DNA from: SAR324 cluster bacterium
GTDB lineage: Bacteria > SAR324 > NAC60-12
Length of the DNA: 35,242 nt
Direction: 5' to 3'
NCBI GenBank assembly: GCA_014382365.1
Contig: JACNJW010000042.1
Location: 1-35,242 of the forward strand
Part shown: piece after piece, positions 7,065 through 15,360 of the stretch
Layout: every line of letters begins with the position of its first letter
Position numbering within the stretch: the first letter of the stretch is position 1
Translations under genes and position numbers: made by a program
Notes under the pieces: generated by a model
What the model saw: only the letters and a program-made list of their open reading frames with translations
The model's database searches: none
What the model was told of the DNA's origin: nothing

Positions 7065-8927
7065 ATGAAGTCCTTTGACAGTAACGACAAAGCTTTTGAG
7101 GAGCGTTTCGATCCTCAACTCCGCACAATTGGTGAAAGCCACCTCCAAAAACACGACGAGGATAAAGTACAACCGCCATCCTCCAGTTTTTTCCGTTTAG
7201 AATTTTCAAAATCTATACCTGCAGAGAGCAAAGCTTTTCTGCAGGATTCAATTCCGGCCTGCATTGATTTTCCAGGAAAATTCGGTTTAAGAATTCAAAA
7301 TGCAGGGCATATACTGCGTTTTCTCGACCAGCATACATATGAAACTGAAGTCGGTACTGCTCTGCCCAGCAATGTTATACTTCCTGCTTCACGTATCGAA
7401 AATGCGGCTGCTTCAAAAACATACCGGGTTACAATAATTCTACCCAATAAACTGGATTCCGCAAAAGTTGTCGTTAACATTACACGCAACATATATTCAA
7501 AGTTGTTCGGAAATATTTTTTTCAAAGAGCAAATTTTGCCTCTCGAATTTTATCAACAAAGTCTGTATGGCAGAAAACAGATTAGTGCGGCAATTCCTGA
7601 AATCCTGGATCTCGTTGAAGAACTGAATTATTCTGCTGATAGTTTAAAGTCACATTGCGAAAGTGTAGCTCAGTCTTACCGCCTTTCGATGGAAAAACAA
7701 GGTGCAGAGATTCAGCAGCAACTACTCAAAGAGTGGCGTGAAAAGTGGCAGAACAACTCATTATCAACAGAAGAACAGCATACACTGGGTTCAGTGTTTT
7801 CAGAATTCATGGAATCCTACCGGACAGATCCTGCCCGGTTTAATCAAACAGTAATTGAGAGGATCAAGAAACTTAACACCCAACTGCATTTCATTTTACC
7901 ACATGAGAGGCGGGCTTATGAGAAGTTTGAGCAGGAACATTTCACGCATTACATCCGCACCGTTTTACACAAACTGGAAGAAATTTCTGCTCTCAGTGGA
8001 TTTGTTGCAGAACTCTATCAACAATTCAGCACAGCTCCAACTGAGCTTGAGTTAGACGGAATTGGGCGGGAAATTCGCTCTCGTATGAAACAAATGAGAA
8101 AAGAGAATAAAGTAATTCTGTTTTATGTGCCGGAGGTTCCACAAAATTCTGACTTAGAACAGCTCCGGAAAAACTTTCCGTTGAAGATGATCAAAATGCT
8201 TCCTTCCGGAATTCTGCTGAAAGACTGGTCTAAAACAATAAAAAGCATAGAAAATAATTATGCAGAATCACTTTATACAAAACTGTATTCTGCACTTTAC
8301 AGTTTGAGCGAGTGGTCACAGGTACTGCAGGACTCTGAAGCGGTTGCTTTTGAACAAAGTGAAGAGGGGCAGCGCCTGAAAAAATTGGTGTCTATTCTGA
8401 AATATCGCGCACCGGCAATCAGAGGTATTCAGAGTTCTCTTGGTATTTTACTTGATACAAACGAACAAACTGATCTGCACAACAATTCAGGATCTGCTCG
8501 GCAACGGCAATTATTGCCTTTAGATGATTTTAGCAAAGCCTGGAATTATTTTAGTTCTTCAGTATTGACTATGCTTTTTTATCAGGAATCCACAGCTTCA
8601 GCGGTTATGCCACAAGGTTTCAGAGCAGATAATTACCTCAAATCAATCTTTGATTTTATTGACAAACAATGTACCAGAGGAATTAATCATTTCCACATTA
8701 TCAAACTGTTGTGGCTGGTTTATGAAAAAAAACGCGATGCAGAAGACTTTTCTTTCTTACTCTACTGCATCAGCAATCCACAAGTTGTTCTACGCTACAC
8801 CTTGCATCAGGTTATGCTCCCGCTAGCTGAAACAAGCACACTGGAACTACGCATAAAAAAACTTTCGCAGTACAGTGGTGCCTGGCTGACTGCTTACAAA
8901 AACCGTTTGGCAGAAGCCATTGACTGA
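7065..8927 (+). CDS. Hypothetical large helical protein (620 aa)
   Basis: I do not recognise this protein. The first 60 residues are polar and probably disordered. Residues about 60-160 alternate hydrophobic strands (FGLRIQNAGHILRFL, TYRVTIILPNKL, KVVVNI) and could be a small beta domain. From about 165 on it is almost entirely amphipathic helices rich in Gln, Glu and Leu, with coiled-coil-like stretches around AESLYTKLYSALYSLSEW. No catalytic motif, signal peptide or membrane helix stands out, so it is probably cytoplasmic. Its stop (8925-8927) is separated by one base from the stop of the convergent TauE/SafE gene, so the two transcripts must end inside each other's genes or at a site not recognisable here. 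Confidence 0.75.
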   Translation: MKSFDSNDKAFEERFDPQLRTIGESHLQKHDEDKVQPPSSSFFRLEFSKSIPAESKAFLQDSIPACIDFPGKFGLRIQNAGHILRFLDQHTYETEVGTALPSNVILPASRIENAAASKTYRVTIILPNKLDSAKVVVNITRNIYSKLFGNIFFKEQILPLEFYQQSLYGRKQISAAIPEILDLVEELNYSADSLKSHCESVAQSYRLSMEKQGAEIQQQLLKEWREKWQNNSLSTEEQHTLGSVFSEFMESYRTDPARFNQTVIERIKKLNTQLHFILPHERRAYEKFEQEHFTHYIRTVLHKLEEISALSGFVAELYQQFSTAPTELELDGIGREIRSRMKQMRKENKVILFYVPEVPQNSDLEQLRKNFPLKMIKMLPSGILLKDWSKTIKSIENNYAESLYTKLYSALYSLSEWSQVLQDSEAVAFEQSEEGQRLKKLVSILKYRAPAIRGIQSSLGILLDTNEQTDLHNNSGSARQRQLLPLDDFSKAWNYFSSSVLTMLFYQESTASAVMPQGFRADNYLKSIFDFIDKQCTRGINHFHIIKLLWLVYEKKRDAEDFSFLLYCISNPQVVLRYTLHQVMLPLAETSTLELRIKKLSQYSGAWLTAYKNRLAEAID

Positions 8928-8928
8928 C

Positions 8929-10242
8929 TTAAACTGACCTTCGATGCTCAAGGATCCCTTTGAACATTGCAACAGTGATGATCAGACCAGCCGTGCCTAG
9001 AGCAGCGACTAAGGACCAGAAGCTGATGTTGTTGAGTACTGAAGCCAGATTCTCATCCAAAGCATCCTGCCAGCCGATATCAGAGAGATAGCCGGGAATT
9101 TTTGCACCACGGCTGATTGCAATTATCAACATCGTTGCAGCCATGACAACTTTGATCATGTAGTCTTTAACATATGTCGTTCCCAGTGCACCGAGCTGCA
9201 CTCCTATCAGTGAAGTGGATAAAATTAATAAAGTCAGCCTAATATCTATCAGCCCTGACAAACCCCACTGAATGGAACCCCAGGCACCCATCACAAAGGC
9301 GATTACCAACTCTGTAGCCGAAGCCACGACCGCAGAAGCGCCAACAACATAAATCATTCCTGGAACACCAATAAAACCTCCGACCGCGATAGTTGCAGCC
9401 AGCACTCCAGTAGCCAAACCTATTGGTATGGTGACCCAGGCTGAAATACGGACTTTGGCAACTTTGAACTCTATCATTGGCGGAATTTCAAATTTCATTA
9501 GAGTTTGAGCCAATTTAGAAACTTTATGACCTTGATCGAGGTGTCGATGCTTAGAAAGCTGGTAGGCATCATAGCTCACAAAACCACCTACTATAATTAA
9601 AACAATCACAAAAATGACGCTCACATAGAGGTTGGAACCAGCATTTCCCCAGTTATGCAAAATATATTTTTGTATCTGGACTCCAATCTGTACACCAATG
9701 ACTGCAGTTGAAGCCATTACCATTGCCAACTTCAGGTCCACTTGCCCATATCTATATCTCTTGTAAGCTCCAACCAATGCTTTGGGGAATTTATGGCACA
9801 TATTACTGGCTACAGCAACTGCTGCAGGTGCGCCCAATGACATCATAGCTGGTGTTAGTACAAATGCTCCGCCGGAGCCAATGAATCCGCTCAATAAACC
9901 TCCAACGAGTCCGACGACCATCAAAGCAATTATTTTCTGCAGGGTCATGTCCATGAACATGATGGAAATATCCTTGATCACTTTTCCTTCGCCTTCTTTG
10001 TCCAGTGTGACCATGACTTTTTTATTCAGAGGAATGTCATCTTCGGTGATGAATTTTCCATAACTGAGGACTTTTAAATCACTGTTACCATCTCTGGAAA
10101 AAGTAACTTTATGGTTTGTGGAATCTATTTGGATGAATCTCCCTGTCAACAAATCTTTAGGGGGAGGACCTCCAGCATGGACTGTACTGGTGATGACTAA
10201 TGCAAAAAGAAGCAGCAACAGGACAATTATGAAACGTTTCAT
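8929..10242 (-). CDS. TauE/SafE-family sulfite/sulfur-oxyanion exporter
   Basis: This 437-aa membrane protein starts with a signal-like segment (residues 1-23, ending VHA) and a small polar domain of about 75 residues (TGRFIQIDSTNHKVTFS..., with DKEGEGKVIKDI), which looks like a beta domain outside the membrane. TauE/SafE helices follow from about 100. The duplicated family motif is visible as GGLLSGFIGSGGAFVLTPAM and, in the second half, GVLAATIAVGGFIGVPGMIY. Family members export sulfite, thiosulfate or sulfoacetate. It is the last gene of the operon led by the ArsR-type repressor at 12038, and the persulfide dioxygenase in that operon yields sulfite, so sulfite export is the natural role. 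The substrate is inferred. Confidence 0.88.
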   Translation of the reverse strand: MKRFIIVLLLLLFALVITSTVHAGGPPPKDLLTGRFIQIDSTNHKVTFSRDGNSDLKVLSYGKFITEDDIPLNKKVMVTLDKEGEGKVIKDISIMFMDMTLQKIIALMVVGLVGGLLSGFIGSGGAFVLTPAMMSLGAPAAVAVASNMCHKFPKALVGAYKRYRYGQVDLKLAMVMASTAVIGVQIGVQIQKYILHNWGNAGSNLYVSVIFVIVLIIVGGFVSYDAYQLSKHRHLDQGHKVSKLAQTLMKFEIPPMIEFKVAKVRISAWVTIPIGLATGVLAATIAVGGFIGVPGMIYVVGASAVVASATELVIAFVMGAWGSIQWGLSGLIDIRLTLLILSTSLIGVQLGALGTTYVKDYMIKVVMAATMLIIAISRGAKIPGYLSDIGWQDALDENLASVLNNISFWSLVAALGTAGLIITVAMFKGILEHRRSV

Positions 10243-10307
10243 TTGAATCGATAAGAGGAAATATGATTGAATTGTGAGAGCATGGCCAGATCTATTTTTA
10301 GAGTTTG

Positions 10308-10568
10308 CTACTTCTTTTCCTCCAGCCCTAAACTGCTTATCAAATGGCTGGCAAATGCTCCGTGGATAAATGAAAAAAATAATGCGGTTACAATCGGATA
10401 TATTGCATACCAGTTGCCTTTGGTATAAATATCCGTAACCAACTCTTCATTCATGAATAACAATAAATATGCTGAGAGAGATATCGCTCCAAACAGCAAC
10501 ATGAGCCATACAGATCTATACTGTTTTTTCTCATGCTTTGGCTTTAAAGGTGTGGTTGTTTTGTCCAT
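10308..10568 (-). CDS. Small two-helix membrane protein of the persulfide operon
   Basis: This 86-aa protein has a basic cytoplasmic N-terminus (KPKHEKKQ), a first transmembrane helix at about 23-38 (SVWLMLLFGAISLSAYLLLF) and a second at about 53-75 (YAIYPIVTALFFSFIHGAF). I recognise no family. It lies between the dioxygenase-rhodanese gene (66-bp gap) and the TauE exporter (65-bp gap), all on the minus strand, so it is probably co-transcribed and may act with the exporter. That link is from context only. Confidence 0.7.
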   Translation of the reverse strand: MDKTTTPLKPKHEKKQYRSVWLMLLFGAISLSAYLLLFMNEELVTDIYTKGNWYAIYPIVTALFFSFIHGAFASHLISSLGLEEKK

Positions 10569-10634
10569 GTTTTTCTATTCCTTGTTTTCAATGAGAAAAT
10601 AGTGATGCCTTCTCTGCATTGAGTTTAATTTGTC

Positions 10635-11681
10635 TTATCGTTCTACCGGAAAACCTGCCAACATCCAGTCTGCCATTCCGGAACTGTTAATACAGACCAG
10701 ATTATCGAAGCCCTGCATACTGAGCATGGTATGAACAGTTTGTGCCCTTCGGCCTGTGTGACAGTAAAGAAAAACACGCTCATAACTTTGAAGATCACTG
10801 AGAAATCCCTGTTCAGTACCCATTGGTATATTGAGACTTTCCGGGACATGTCCCTGCAAAAACTCATGTGGTGTGCGAACGTCCACAATTTTTTCTGTTT
10901 TATGCAGTCGGTCCAGAATCTGATACAGCTCGTGCATGGAAAAATTATCTTCGTTGATATGGCCTAATTCCGGGGAATAGCCACAGGCCATATTTAAAGG
11001 AACCGCTTCGTCAATGCGCCTGGGTTTCGGTAGCGCAAGATTATTCATGATTTGAACGAACCCTTCCAGTGTTTGTCCACTTCCTATCCTCAGGTTGTGT
11101 GCTTTTTCTTCACAGATACTGGTGACCGTGCGCCCCTGATAGTCATGCCCTGGATAAACAAGTGTTTCATCCGGAAAAACATATAGTTTTTGGGTGATGC
11201 TGTTGAAGAGCGTTTCCGGGCTGCCCTGCTGAAAATCAGTACGTCCGCAACCGCGTATCAGTAAAGAGTCTCCTGTAAATAATCTGCCTTCCGTATAAAA
11301 ACTGGTGCAAGCATCGGTATGTCCGGGTGTCGCAATTGCTTCAAGTTTGAAGCGTCCAAACTCTAACTCTTCTCCGTCTTTGAGCAGAATGTCTGCACAT
11401 TGAACTCCGGCAGGTTCCCCAAAAACACTTTTTGCACCAGTTGCTTCACGCAACATACAGGAAGATGTAACATGATCCGCATGAACATGAGTATCTATCA
11501 CGTATTTCAGCTCAATTCCAAGTTCTTCAATAAACTGCAGACTGCGCTCAAATTGCTCCTTAACCGGATCAATAATCAGGCCTTCCATAGTTTTAGAGTC
11601 AAACAGGTAATATGTAAATGTTCCGGTATCCTTATCAAAAAATTGCCGAAAAACTAACTTGGACTGCATGGATTGATTCAT
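10635..11681 (-). CDS. Persulfide dioxygenase-rhodanese fusion (ETHE1/CstB-like)
   Basis: This is a 348-aa two-domain protein. The N-terminal metallo-beta-lactamase fold has THVHADH at 64-70, H121 (TPGHTDAC), D138 (FTGDS) and H179 (YPGHD), the ETHE1-like mononuclear iron site pattern. The C-terminal rhodanese domain (about 245-348) has a complete active-site loop CHTGRR starting at C307. ETHE1-type enzymes oxidise glutathione persulfide to sulfite, and the rhodanese half moves sulfane sulfur between thiols. It follows the repressor gene by 15 bp and precedes a TauE-type exporter, which fits sulfide/persulfide detoxification. An alternative start at the second Met (11669) is possible; neither has a strong ribosome-binding site. 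No sulfide:quinone oxidoreductase is nearby. Confidence 0.9.
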   Translation of the reverse strand: MNQSMQSKLVFRQFFDKDTGTFTYYLFDSKTMEGLIIDPVKEQFERSLQFIEELGIELKYVIDTHVHADHVTSSCMLREATGAKSVFGEPAGVQCADILLKDGEELEFGRFKLEAIATPGHTDACTSFYTEGRLFTGDSLLIRGCGRTDFQQGSPETLFNSITQKLYVFPDETLVYPGHDYQGRTVTSICEEKAHNLRIGSGQTLEGFVQIMNNLALPKPRRIDEAVPLNMACGYSPELGHINEDNFSMHELYQILDRLHKTEKIVDVRTPHEFLQGHVPESLNIPMGTEQGFLSDLQSYERVFLYCHTGRRAQTVHTMLSMQGFDNLVCINSSGMADWMLAGFPVER

Positions 11682-11696
11682 TGATTCTTAATAACG

Positions 11697-12038
11697 TCAG
11701 GTACAAAACACTTCTTTTATTAAATCAAACAATTGAGTTATCTGATCATTGGCAATGCGGTAAAATGAATATGTGGCTTCCCGCCGTGAGACCAGGACAC
11801 CTCGACTTTTAAGCAAGGACAAGTGCTGAGAAAGTGTTGTTTGTCTAATTCCTGTGTAATATTCTAAATTCTGAACCGTTTGTTCGCCTTCACGCAAGGC
11901 ACACATAATACGCAACCGGGCAGGATGAGACAGAACCTTCAAACACTGAGCTGCAGTCTCAATGTTTTCTGCCTGCTCTCCGAACAGCTGTACCAGTTCA
12001 CATTTTAATATTTCATCCTTACTAGCTGATGTTTCCAT
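11697..12038 (-). CDS. ArsR-family persulfide-sensing repressor (SqrR/BigR-like)
   Basis: This 113-aa winged-helix protein has HPARLRIMCALREGEQTV, a recognition helix around TTLSQHLSLLKSRG and the RREATYSFYRI wing. I chose the ATG at 12038, because AAAAAGGAG (12054-12046) lies 7 bp ahead; a longer in-frame start at 12062 would fall at the predicted transcription start. Two cysteines, C46 in helix 2 (RIMCAL) and C112 at the C-terminus (VFCT), sit 66 residues apart. This is the spacing of the dithiol in SqrR (41/107) and BigR, which form a tetrasulfide link with persulfides and release DNA. C13 and C32 are extra. No arsenic- or zinc-type metal site is evident. It leads the operon with the persulfide dioxygenase and TauE exporter, so it is probably their repressor. 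Confidence 0.88.
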   Translation of the reverse strand: METSASKDEILKCELVQLFGEQAENIETAAQCLKVLSHPARLRIMCALREGEQTVQNLEYYTGIRQTTLSQHLSLLKSRGVLVSRREATYSFYRIANDQITQLFDLIKEVFCT

Positions 12039-12067
12039 AAATTTTCTCCTTTTTAGACACATATCAT

Positions 12068-12126
12068 AATATACAAATATAATTAAATCTAGTCAGTAGA
12101 TAGCTTTATGTAAAAATAACTGACTA
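12068..12126 (-). promoter_or_regulatory. Candidate promoter and operator of the persulfide operon
   Basis: On the minus strand CTGACT (12096-12091) and TATATT (12073-12068) are spaced 17 bp, a fair sigma-70 match with a start near 12061. The -35 lies inside one arm of a perfect 8-bp inverted repeat, TAGTCAGT (12090-12097) and ACTGACTA (12119-12126), with 21 bp between arms. This is a plausible repressor or activator site. Motif reading only. Confidence 0.45.
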
Positions 12127-12361
12127 AACACATTGTAATGTCAGCATTTACACACTAAACAGAAACATGGCTTACTTGCTATATTACTGTATTTGTTGAT
12201 AATATTAAATTTATATTCAGATAATTTTCTTAAAATCTTTTTTTCAGCATTACTGTGATTTTTAAAATACACACGATTTTTGGCATGTTTTTCGCAGTTA
12301 AATCCGTTAGAGCAAAACTTACCCGTTTGTGGCGATTTTTTGATTAAAAAAGAGGTAAATG
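12127..12361. other. Intergenic region between divergent genes
   Basis: This AT-rich spacer separates the ArsR operon from the rightward gene at 12362. It contains an imperfect inverted repeat, TGTAATG and CATTTACA (12134-12152). I see no convincing -35/-10 pair for the rightward gene, no hairpin with a U-run and no small open frame with a ribosome-binding site. Confidence 0.4.
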
Positions 12362-12826
12362 ATGAAATGGTTCAAGTTCGAACCTCAGGAAGAGGAACTA
12401 GCAGATTCTGAAACACCAACTGTTTTAGTTTACTTGAGTCCTGAAGCACTAAAGCATGCAGTCATTGTAGATGATTTTGGTTCTTTCCAAGACAGTCCCG
12501 AATGTATCCCCGGCGGCAGGCTTTTGGAAGTTAGTCGCCAATACAGTTACAGACTAAGACAAGTTGCAGATTTAGTGGAAGAACCTTTGGAAGATCAGAA
12601 ACTCCAAATGAAAGTTCAGCCTAAGCGCAACTTTCACGCAGAAATCAGACCTGAAAAACGACCCGGAAATCCAGAAGATATGATATCCGGCAGTTCCAAT
12701 GCTTCCCTGTTGGAATCACAGTCACAGGAAGAAAATGGCACGTCTGTAACAGCAAATGAACCCTTACAGAAAGTTCGACCTGAACAGGTACCTTTTAAAG
12801 ATCTTGAATCTCTTTTTGTCAAGTAG
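12362..12826 (+). CDS. Hypothetical acidic protein (154 aa)
   Basis: I do not recognise this protein. Residues 1-75 look structured (TVLVYLSPEALKHAVIVDDF, then a GGRLLEVSRQYSYRLRQV helix). The second half is polar, rich in Glu, Gln, Ser and Pro and probably disordered, ending in a short hydrophobic LESLFVK. There is no signal peptide. GAGG at 12352-12355 favours the second of two adjacent ATGs (12362) over 12359. It stands alone, divergent from the ArsR operon and convergent with the LpoA-like gene. Confidence 0.65.
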   Translation: MKWFKFEPQEEELADSETPTVLVYLSPEALKHAVIVDDFGSFQDSPECIPGGRLLEVSRQYSYRLRQVADLVEEPLEDQKLQMKVQPKRNFHAEIRPEKRPGNPEDMISGSSNASLLESQSQEENGTSVTANEPLQKVRPEQVPFKDLESLFVK

Positions 12827-12879
12827 ACAAAACAAAATTCAAAAATTTTCTCTCTTTAAGCAAACTAGTTGAAAGCCGT

Positions 12880-15360
12880 TTAATATAAAGACTGAATTTT
12901 TCCTCTTCGTAAAGTCAGCAATATCATTTCCCGTTGAATTTCCCCTTTTTCATCAAATCGGAAGTTTCCCATAGCACCCGAATACATCTGCATATTTAAG
13001 AGCGCTGTTCTGAGATTCCGATGATTTTGGTTCCCCTCGTCTTTCAGCAGTTCCATCAAGAGCATCAATGTGTCAAAAGCAATAGCCGTATACGGAGAAG
13101 GGCCAACATAATTTTGATGTTGATATAAAACACGTTCATGCAATCCCAAAAGTCTCTTCAGTGCCGGAGTTTCTATTTGCTGGGAAAAGCTGTCCACAAA
13201 TATCGGTTTCCGTACACCTCTTAAACCAGGCGCAAATGGAAGTGCAGGATCATTCCAGCCACTGTCTCCCAGGAAAGTTGTTTTTCTCATTTTGTAAACA
13301 GCACTGTATGGAAAGATCATTCTCAAGTTTTTAACACCCCCTGAACCAACTGCGACAAAGACTGCATCAAAGTTATTAATTGACACTTCTTTTTCTTTCA
13401 GTTCTTTCAATATCTCTTCATCCTTTGCAGACATGCGTCTGGATTTTCCAGAGAAAGTATCAAACTCCTGGACCAGGCTTTTCTGACCTTCATCCTTAAA
13501 ACCTTCAACAGCAACAACCTCGCAGCCTTTACGCTTTACTGCATTCCAGAACAGTCTCATCTTTTGCCGACCTTCACGAGTTTTTGCATAAAGGATCAGG
13601 AAGCGGCAAGCTTGTAATTCACTTGTGGCATAATCCAGCAGTTCCTGAATTTCCTGTTTCCAACTCTGATTATTGCGAAAAATGTATTCACCAATTTCTG
13701 GAATACTGTCTGTTAGAGACAGCGAAATTAAGGGAACCCGCAGACGCTCTGCTTCGACCGCAGCAACCTCTGAAGTTTTCCTGGCCAGCGGCCCTATGAT
13801 AGCAATTACCCTTTCAATTTCCACTAATTCACGAATAGCAATCTTAGTTTTTTCCGGACTCAAATGGGAGTCCCTCACAACGAGCTCCCAACTTTCAGTT
13901 GCCTTAGTCGGTACTGGTTCCGACATCGCATCCACAGTTACACCCGAACCTTCAGTCAACTCCATCTTTGCAGAAGCAACATCAACTATGTTTTCTGCAA
14001 CAACAGGTTTTTTGTTAGCCTGTAGTGCCAGCCACAAGCCGTTCAGGGTTTGCTGTGCCAGTGCAGCAACTTTTGCGCTGGAACTGCTCAACGGCAGAAT
14101 TACTCCAATTCGTCTTGGACTCACATTCAAAGCAGTAGTGAAACGACTTTGCATTTGCTGCAATTGTGTTTGCAACTCCTCATTTCCAAGATCACGTGCA
14201 ACTCCAAGTCTTTGTTCTAAAAGTACAAGGGCTTCCCGGTAGCGCTGCATTTTTGCCAACAACTCTAATTCTATTGCAGGTATTTGCTCCTGCAGCCAGC
14301 TTAAACCAGGATAAAATGCGGCAAAGCCTCTCAATTCTTCTGGTGACTGTACTTCTCTCAGCAGGCTGGTAAGTTTTGCCAAGTCGGCTAATTTTGCAGT
14401 TTCCGAATTACTCAGAACAGCAAGACGAAATTGAATTGCCGCCCTTAGATCTCCTTTAAGCAGTGCATCCTCACTAAGGATTTGCAAAAACTCACTGCGG
14501 AACTTTGGCTTCAGATCTTTCGCTGCACGTTCTCTCAAGATCAAATCATGACTCAGCGGCTTGTGTTGTTGCAATAAAGATTTGTTTAAAAAATAAAACA
14601 CTAAAGAAGCGGCCGGGCTTTGTGGTCGTTCTCTTAAAAAAGCTTCTGCCAGCAGTTCTGCTGCAGCCCAGTCTTTAAGAGCATAAAGCAGTTGAATTTT
14701 CAACCGTGTACGCTCATCAACCTGCAGTTGACCTGCTATTTCTTCATAAATTTCTCTTGCTGCCTGCGGATCAGAAATCAGTAACTCTTCAAGGTCTGCA
14801 ACCAGAGTATTTACTCCTAAAAACTCTACATCAGCCCACTCTTTTTTGCTTTCAATAATTACCTGCTCAGTTTCAGTTGTGGAGTTAACAGGAGGAGTAG
14901 CTTCTTTACTTGAAAACCACGGAAAAAGTCTGCTTATAAAAGATTCAGCAACATTTGTCTCTGTTGCTGTATCCTTTTCAGCTTCAGCTTCAGCTTCAGC
15001 ATTCGCAATAATTTCAACTGCAGTATCCTGAACTGTAGGCAGTTCCGGCTTGACAGGATTGCTTGAGACACCGGCATTATTTGAAGTGATTTCCTCAAAA
15101 ATAAAAAAATCCTCTTCCGGTAAAATAAGTGGAGTTGAAGACAGATCCGAAGGTCTCAACGGAGTGCTAATCTTAGTGGATTCTTTTTTTATGGAGATGA
15201 CTGTATTTTGTTTCAGGCCTTCGCTGTTACTCAAGAGGCTTTGGGCAGCGGCAATTCCGGAAAATGAGAGAATACTTCCGGCAATCAGCAACAGACTGTA
15301 TAAAATGTTCTTAATAATTTTCTTCAGTAGAGGCACTATCTTATCCAATTTTACCTTCAA
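12880..15360 (-). CDS. Penicillin-binding-protein activator/LpoA-like protein with type 1 periplasmic-binding domain
   Basis: This 826-aa protein has an N-terminal signal or anchor segment (about 18-39, ending IAAAQ). A low-complexity Ala/Glu linker comes next (encoded by four TTCAGC hexamers at 14977-15000). A helical, probably TPR-like region runs over about 170-415 and a type 1 periplasmic-binding domain from about 418 to the end (RRIGVILPLSSSSAKVAALA, then VIAIIGPLARKTSEVAAVEA and VPLISLSLTD). TPR plus a Peripla_BP-like domain is the architecture of LpoA, the outer-membrane activator of PBP1A, and of related amino-acid-type receptors. The usual LpoA lipobox cysteine is absent: the signal end has no Cys. 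The start overlaps the selB stop by 4 bp, so the two are co-translated. The domain call is firm; an LpoA function is a proposal. Confidence 0.75.
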   Translation of the reverse strand: MKVKLDKIVPLLKKIIKNILYSLLLIAGSILSFSGIAAAQSLLSNSEGLKQNTVISIKKESTKISTPLRPSDLSSTPLILPEEDFFIFEEITSNNAGVSSNPVKPELPTVQDTAVEIIANAEAEAEAEKDTATETNVAESFISRLFPWFSSKEATPPVNSTTETEQVIIESKKEWADVEFLGVNTLVADLEELLISDPQAAREIYEEIAGQLQVDERTRLKIQLLYALKDWAAAELLAEAFLRERPQSPAASLVFYFLNKSLLQQHKPLSHDLILRERAAKDLKPKFRSEFLQILSEDALLKGDLRAAIQFRLAVLSNSETAKLADLAKLTSLLREVQSPEELRGFAAFYPGLSWLQEQIPAIELELLAKMQRYREALVLLEQRLGVARDLGNEELQTQLQQMQSRFTTALNVSPRRIGVILPLSSSSAKVAALAQQTLNGLWLALQANKKPVVAENIVDVASAKMELTEGSGVTVDAMSEPVPTKATESWELVVRDSHLSPEKTKIAIRELVEIERVIAIIGPLARKTSEVAAVEAERLRVPLISLSLTDSIPEIGEYIFRNNQSWKQEIQELLDYATSELQACRFLILYAKTREGRQKMRLFWNAVKRKGCEVVAVEGFKDEGQKSLVQEFDTFSGKSRRMSAKDEEILKELKEKEVSINNFDAVFVAVGSGGVKNLRMIFPYSAVYKMRKTTFLGDSGWNDPALPFAPGLRGVRKPIFVDSFSQQIETPALKRLLGLHERVLYQHQNYVGPSPYTAIAFDTLMLLMELLKDEGNQNHRNLRTALLNMQMYSGAMGNFRFDEKGEIQREMILLTLRRGKIQSLY
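14977..15000 (-). repeat. Four tandem copies of hexamer TTCAGC coding for Ala-Glu repeats
   Basis: Four perfect head-to-tail hexamers lie in the linker of the LpoA-like gene. Because the unit is six bases, gain or loss of copies would change linker length without a frameshift. Confidence 0.8.

Noticed and set aside
13673..14242. 189-aa open frame opposite the LpoA-like gene
   Set aside because: It lies wholly antisense inside a gene with clear domains, has no ribosome-binding site and no recognisable motif.
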